The notes under the pieces: model-generated | Seen by the model: only the letters and a program-made list of their open reading frames with translations | The model's database searches: none | Told to the model about the DNA's origin: nothing | From: Trebonia sp963777905 | GTDB lineage: Bacteria > Actinomycetota > Actinomycetes > Streptosporangiales > Streptosporangiaceae | Direction of reading: 5' to 3' | Length of the DNA stretch: 64,000 bases | Assembly: GCA_963777905.1 (NCBI GenBank) | Contig: CAVZSM010000038.1 | Span: 78,653 to 142,652, forward strand | Translations under genes and position numbers: made by a program | Part shown: positions 61,132 to 64,000 of the stretch, piece by piece | How the letters are laid out: every line of letters starts with the position of its first letter | Numbering within the stretch: the first letter of the stretch is position 1

Positions 61132-61836
61132 GTGAGAGTTCGCGCGCTGTCCGGCGTGGCCGGCCCGGTGGCGTTCACTGCCGCCTGGGTCGCCGCGTCC
61201 CTGCGCCAGACCGGGCATGGCGCGGTGAGTGTCCAGCTCAGCGGCCTCGCGGCGCCGGACGCCCGCGATCCGTGGATCATGATCAGCGGCTTCCTGGTGC
61301 TCGGCGGCTGCACGGTCTGGTTCGGCGAGGAGCTTGCCAGGGACGTTGGCGGCCCCGCGCCGCGTCTCATCCAGGGTGCCGGCGTGCTCACCATGGCCGC
61401 TGGCCTGCTCCGCCGCGACCATATGCAGCTCACCAGCGGCCCGGTCTCCTGGCACAACGAGGCGCACACCGTCGTCAGCCTGGTCCTCTACCTGGATCTG
61501 GTGCTCGCCCAGCTGCTCCTGGCTCGCCGCTTCGCCGCGATCCCCTGCTGGCGCCCCTGGCGCATTTACCTGCTGGGCAGCGGAATCGCGACGGCCGTCG
61601 CCCTCGCCCTCTTCCTCCCGAATACCACGTCCCCGAGCGCCGGCATTCTGCAGCGGATCGCGGTCACCATCCCGCTGGCCGCGATCACCGCGGTGGCGGC
61701 CAGGCTGAGCCGCCTAGACACCGCCAGCAAGGTGGTCGATGGGCCATCCACCGCCATAGAGGGTGGTCGATGGCCCATCGACAGCGTTTCGCAACACGCT
61801 CGGAGGTCCGCTCACTGGTCCTGGATGCGGCGCTGA
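61132..61836 (+). CDS. DUF998 membrane protein, C terminus extended by a repeat
   Basis: A 234-residue membrane protein of the DUF998 family with six hydrophobic segments ending near residue 192. The last 35 residues (V-V-D-G-P-S-T-A-I-E-G-G-R-W-P-I-D) are translated from GTCGATG palindromes and have no family counterpart. It starts five bases after the sigma factor stop, so they share a transcript. The function of DUF998 proteins is not established. Confidence 0.75.
   Translation: MRVRALSGVAGPVAFTAAWVAASLRQTGHGAVSVQLSGLAAPDARDPWIMISGFLVLGGCTVWFGEELARDVGGPAPRLIQGAGVLTMAAGLLRRDHMQLTSGPVSWHNEAHTVVSLVLYLDLVLAQLLLARRFAAIPCWRPWRIYLLGSGIATAVALALFLPNTTSPSAGILQRIAVTIPLAAITAVAARLSRLDTASKVVDGPSTAIEGGRWPIDSVSQHARRSAHWSWMRR
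61731..61782. repeat. GTCGATG palindromes, copies 7-8
   Basis: GGTGGTCGATGGGCCATCCACC (22 bases, written here as GGTGGTCGATGG + GCCATCCACC) at 61731-61752 and GTGGTCGATGGCCCATCGAC at 61763-61782. These are the same family as the cluster at 6030-6273, 55 kb away. They lie inside the 3' end of the DUF998 frame. Confidence 0.85.
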
Positions 61837-61880
61837 AGGTACCAGGAGAAGTCGCCGCGGTATAGTGTGATCCGACGACA

Positions 61881-61914
61881 GATGTGCGACGTCTCCGCCA
61901 GCTGACGTGCGACA
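61881..61914. repeat. GATGTGCGAC and CTGACGTGCGACA element ends, left
   Basis: GATGTGCGAC (61881-61890) is followed by TCTCCGCCAG and CTGACGTGCGACA (61902-61914). The 13-base core reappears inverted at 62783-62795, with the adjoining TCCG-type sequence also partly matching, so the pair frames the hydrolase gene between them. Confidence 0.7.
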
Positions 61915-61935
61915 GGTCTAGGAGCCAGCGGTCAC

Positions 61936-62706
61936 ATGACGGGCGGCATCGCACGGCAGCCGATGTGCGGAGCAATCCACCACTTTCCCGGCAGGATTGT
62001 AGACGTGGATGAGCTGACTGTTCCCGCGGCCGACGGAGTGCCCCTGCACGTCAGTTGTACCGGCGAGGGCGCTGATGTGGTCGTCCTTTCCGGTGGCCCT
62101 GGATGCGTGCACTACCTCGCGGACGAGGGGATTGCACCTGCCGGTCTGCGGTCATGGTTTCCGGAACCGCGCGGCGTTGGCCGCTCTGGCGGGGGACCTC
62201 ACGACATGGCGAGAGCTGTGGCGGATCTAGAGGACGTCCGCCGGTCGCTCGGGGTGGCCCGGTGGGTCGTGCTGGGCCACTCGTGGGGCTCGGATCTCGC
62301 CGTCAGGTACGCACTCGACCACCCCGAGCGGGTTGCGGCCGTCGTGGGGATCGCAGGTCACGGGCTGCACAAGGACCGAAACTGGTCGGAGGTCTACGAG
62401 GCCCAACGGCACACCGAAGACGCGATCCACATCGACTGGAGTCAAGAGGTCCATGCCGCCCTGAGCGAGTCGTTCCTGGAATGGATCCACGAGCCCGGGC
62501 TGTATCGCTCGCTTGCGGACTCGCCCGTTCGGATGCGGTTCATCGCGGCATCTAACGACATCCGCCCGGACTGGCCGTTGCGTCAACTTGCGGAACTCGC
62601 GCCTGCTGGGTCCTTCGAGTTGGTGGGCGGAGTGGATCACAACTTCTGGACCACCGACCCTGAGCGCTGGATCGAGGTCGTAACTGCCGCCTGCACGCAG
62701 CTGTGA
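61936..62706 (+). CDS. Alpha/beta hydrolase (proline iminopeptidase-like)
   Basis: A 256-residue hydrolase. The G-G-P-G segment near residue 53 forms the oxyanion hole as in prolyl aminopeptidases. The nucleophile is in L-G-H-S-W-G-S near 117. The catalytic Asp/His pair is less clear: N-D-I-R-P near 209 and D-H-N-F near 234. The N terminus is uncertain: ATG 61936 has AGGAG upstream, but GTG 62005 gives a more typical start. Composition is less GC-rich than the window. It is bracketed by inverted GACGTGCGAC-type repeats, suggesting recent gain. Confidence 0.8.
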   Translation: MTGGIARQPMCGAIHHFPGRIVDVDELTVPAADGVPLHVSCTGEGADVVVLSGGPGCVHYLADEGIAPAGLRSWFPEPRGVGRSGGGPHDMARAVADLEDVRRSLGVARWVVLGHSWGSDLAVRYALDHPERVAAVVGIAGHGLHKDRNWSEVYEAQRHTEDAIHIDWSQEVHAALSESFLEWIHEPGLYRSLADSPVRMRFIAASNDIRPDWPLRQLAELAPAGSFELVGGVDHNFWTTDPERWIEVVTAACTQL

Positions 62707-62782
62707 ACGTAGCCACGCATGAACGGAACGACCTCAGTGCCATGGTTCGCTCCGGACTGTTGCAGGTCAGCTGACGGACGAG

Positions 62783-62875
62783 TGTCGCACGTCAGTCGCC
62801 GGAGGACAGTGCAGTCAGGCCCGTTGCCAAGCTTCACTTGATGTGCGACGGATCGGCTCCGCTTGATGTGCGACA
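62783..62875. repeat. Cluster of element-end-like repeats between the two last genes
   Basis: TGTCGCACGTCAG (62783-62795) is the inverse of the sequence at 61902. GCTTCACTTGATGTGCGAC (62831-62849) and CTTGATGTGCGACA (62862-62875) follow as direct copies. The first of these recurs inverted at 63976-63994. No transposase remnant is visible. Confidence 0.75.
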
Positions 62876-62899
62876 ACCCTAGAGGCCAGTCTTGATGAC

Positions 62900-63937
62900 G
62901 TGGACGGCGGCGCGGTTAGCGAGGCAAAGACGAAGCCTAGCTACGTCCCGGAGCCGCAGTTCCCGCCGGTGCGCGCAGCTGGTCGAGGGCGCGGTTGGTA
63001 CCGGGGTGACTGCCATGTTCATTCCGCCCGCTCGCTGGGCGGTGAGCTGACGCCGGGGCAGCTTGCGGCCGCGGCGCGAAGGAGCGGGCTGGACTTCATC
63101 GCCATCACCGAGCACAACACTGCCGACACGCACGGCGCGTGGGGGCAGCTAGCCGGGGATGACCTGCTAGTGATTCTGGGCCAGGAGGCCACCACCCGGA
63201 CCGGGCACTGGCTGGCCCTAGGCCTGGACCCCGGACAGGTGGTCGAGTGGCGGTACGACGTCTGTGACGATGTGATCGACCGGTACGTAAGCCAGGTCCA
63301 CCAGGCGGACGGGCTGTGCGTGGCCGCTCACCCGCACGCCCCCTATCCGGGCGGGGTTTTCATGTACCCGTTCGACGGCTTCGACGCGGTTGAGGTGTGG
63401 AACGGCCTGTGGAGGTCGGACCGGCCCTGGAACGCGGACAACCACGTGGCGGTGGCCGAGTGGGGGCGCACGCTGGCCGCTGGCATCCACGCAGGGCACT
63501 GGCTGCCCGCGATCGGCAACAGCGACACCCACCTGCACGGTCAGATTGCCGTCCCGCACACCGTCGTGCTGGCCGACGAGCTGAGCACCAGCGCAGTCCT
63601 GGCCGGAATCCGGGCAGGACACAGCTGGATCGCCGGATCAGCCGCCGTCAGCCTGTCCCTGCACGTCCTGGCCGGTGACCGCAGCGCTGGAATCGGCGAG
63701 CAGCTGAGCACCGAAGGCGAACCTGTCGTGGTCCGGGCTATGGTCAGCGGCGTGCCGTCTGGCACAGTCAGCTTCCACACTGACCGCGGCTCAGTTCACC
63801 AGGCGCCACTGCCCGGTGACGGGCCGGGCAGCATCGAATGGCGCACCACCGCTGAGGAGGCAGCATTCGTCAGAGTCGAGATACGCCGACCAGGACAGGA
63901 CATGGCGGCACTCACCAACCCCGTGATTCTGTACTGA
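62900..63937 (+). CDS. PHP domain metallohydrolase (CehA/McbA-like)
   Basis: A 345-residue predicted metal-dependent phosphoesterase or hydrolase. Metal ligands are H-V-H-S near residue 41, the E-H-N of I-T-E-H-N-T near 72, E in G-Q-E-A near 97, H in A-A-H-P-H near 146 and the late D-T-H pair in N-S-D-T-H near 205. CehA/McbA relatives hydrolyse carbamates such as carbaryl, but most family members have unknown substrates. The last 80 residues look like a beta domain. GTG 62900 is the likely start. It lies between inverted copies of GCTTCACTTGATG-type repeats. Confidence 0.85.
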   Translation: MDGGAVSEAKTKPSYVPEPQFPPVRAAGRGRGWYRGDCHVHSARSLGGELTPGQLAAAARRSGLDFIAITEHNTADTHGAWGQLAGDDLLVILGQEATTRTGHWLALGLDPGQVVEWRYDVCDDVIDRYVSQVHQADGLCVAAHPHAPYPGGVFMYPFDGFDAVEVWNGLWRSDRPWNADNHVAVAEWGRTLAAGIHAGHWLPAIGNSDTHLHGQIAVPHTVVLADELSTSAVLAGIRAGHSWIAGSAAVSLSLHVLAGDRSAGIGEQLSTEGEPVVVRAMVSGVPSGTVSFHTDRGSVHQAPLPGDGPGSIEWRTTAEEAAFVRVEIRRPGQDMAALTNPVILY

Positions 63938-63975
63938 AACCCGAAACTGTGCTTCGCCCGGAAAGCTCCGGGAGT

Positions 63976-63994
63976 GTCGCGCATCAAGTGAAGC
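63976..63994 (-). repeat. Inverted copy of the GCTTCACTTGATGTGCGAC element end
   Basis: GTCGCGCATCAAGTGAAGC matches the complement of 62831-62849 at 18 of 19 positions. It lies 38 bases after the PHP gene, closing a possible 1.16-kb unit at the window edge. Confidence 0.75.
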
Positions 63995-64000
63995 CACGGT

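Noticed and set aside
1..64000. rRNA, tRNA or biosynthetic gene cluster
   Set aside because: No conserved rRNA or tRNA sequence was recognised, and no PKS, NRPS, terpene synthase or RiPP genes are present; the FAD monooxygenases occur singly in catabolic contexts.

Overview
The window is chromosomal DNA of a high-GC Gram-positive actinomycete. The evidence is very GC-rich codon third positions with long antisense shadow frames, many GTG starts, IclR and TetR regulators, a eukaryotic-type Ser/Thr kinase facing an FHA protein, a deazaflavin-type (F420) reductase family protein, two ECF sigma factors and a Tat-exported glycosidase. The genus cannot be fixed from sequence alone. No rRNA, tRNA, CRISPR array or complete transposon is visible. 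About 55 protein genes are supported. Most are catabolic, transport or regulatory genes; I see no biosynthetic cluster and no prophage.

Layout. 1-6 kb: end of a drug-efflux MFS gene, a TetR regulator, a TIM-barrel glycosidase-like protein, an aromatic-ring FAD monooxygenase and a frameshifted glycerol-3-phosphate dehydrogenase. 6.0-8.3 kb: a repeat-rich stretch with palindromes and a G-rich tandem repeat, a TSUP anion transporter, and a peptidyl-tRNA hydrolase-like gene framed by an inverted pair of 61-bp hairpin repeats. 8-18.8 kb: a GMC oxidoreductase, a nucleotidyltransferase-like protein next to a metallophosphoesterase, an APC permease, a methyltransferase, a protein of unknown function, pobA with a divergent IclR regulator, and upp. 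18.8-24.4 kb: an HTH protein divergent from a ClpC N-domain-only protein, a 0.7-kb non-coding stretch with three 68-bp hairpin units, an APH-like kinase, and an FHA protein convergent with a Ser/Thr kinase.

24.6-28.3 kb encodes a short ketone-degradation route: a Baeyer-Villiger monooxygenase fused in frame to an esterase, followed by a zinc alcohol dehydrogenase. 28-30.7 kb holds a GH15 enzyme and a GyrI-like protein. 31-44.3 kb is a nucleoside salvage island: adenosine deaminase, a cytidine deaminase-thymidine phosphorylase fusion, a two-component system, a BMP-type nucleoside ABC importer and a phosphopentose/hexose mutase. It resembles the mycobacterial cdd-deoA-add-pmmB-upp neighbourhood. 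44-51 kb: a FUSC exporter, a broken GH127 glycosidase, and a DGPF protein with an ECF42-like sigma factor. 51-57.7 kb looks like a gamma-glutamylation pathway for amines: a C26 amidohydrolase, a broken APC permease, a glutamine synthetase-like ligase and an SDR. The last 6 kb holds TetR with a divergent deazaflavin-type reductase, an HSL esterase, an ECF sigma factor, a DUF998 protein, and two cargo-like genes surrounded by repeated GATGTGCGAC-type sequences that look like insertion-element ends.

The strongest candidate for something undescribed is the three-unit hairpin array at 20510-20898. Its arms differ between copies yet stay complementary around a conserved core. Several genes carry indels or run past their expected ends (glpD, GH127, APC permease, FHA, nucleotidyltransferase-like), so assembly accuracy should be checked before biological meaning is assigned.
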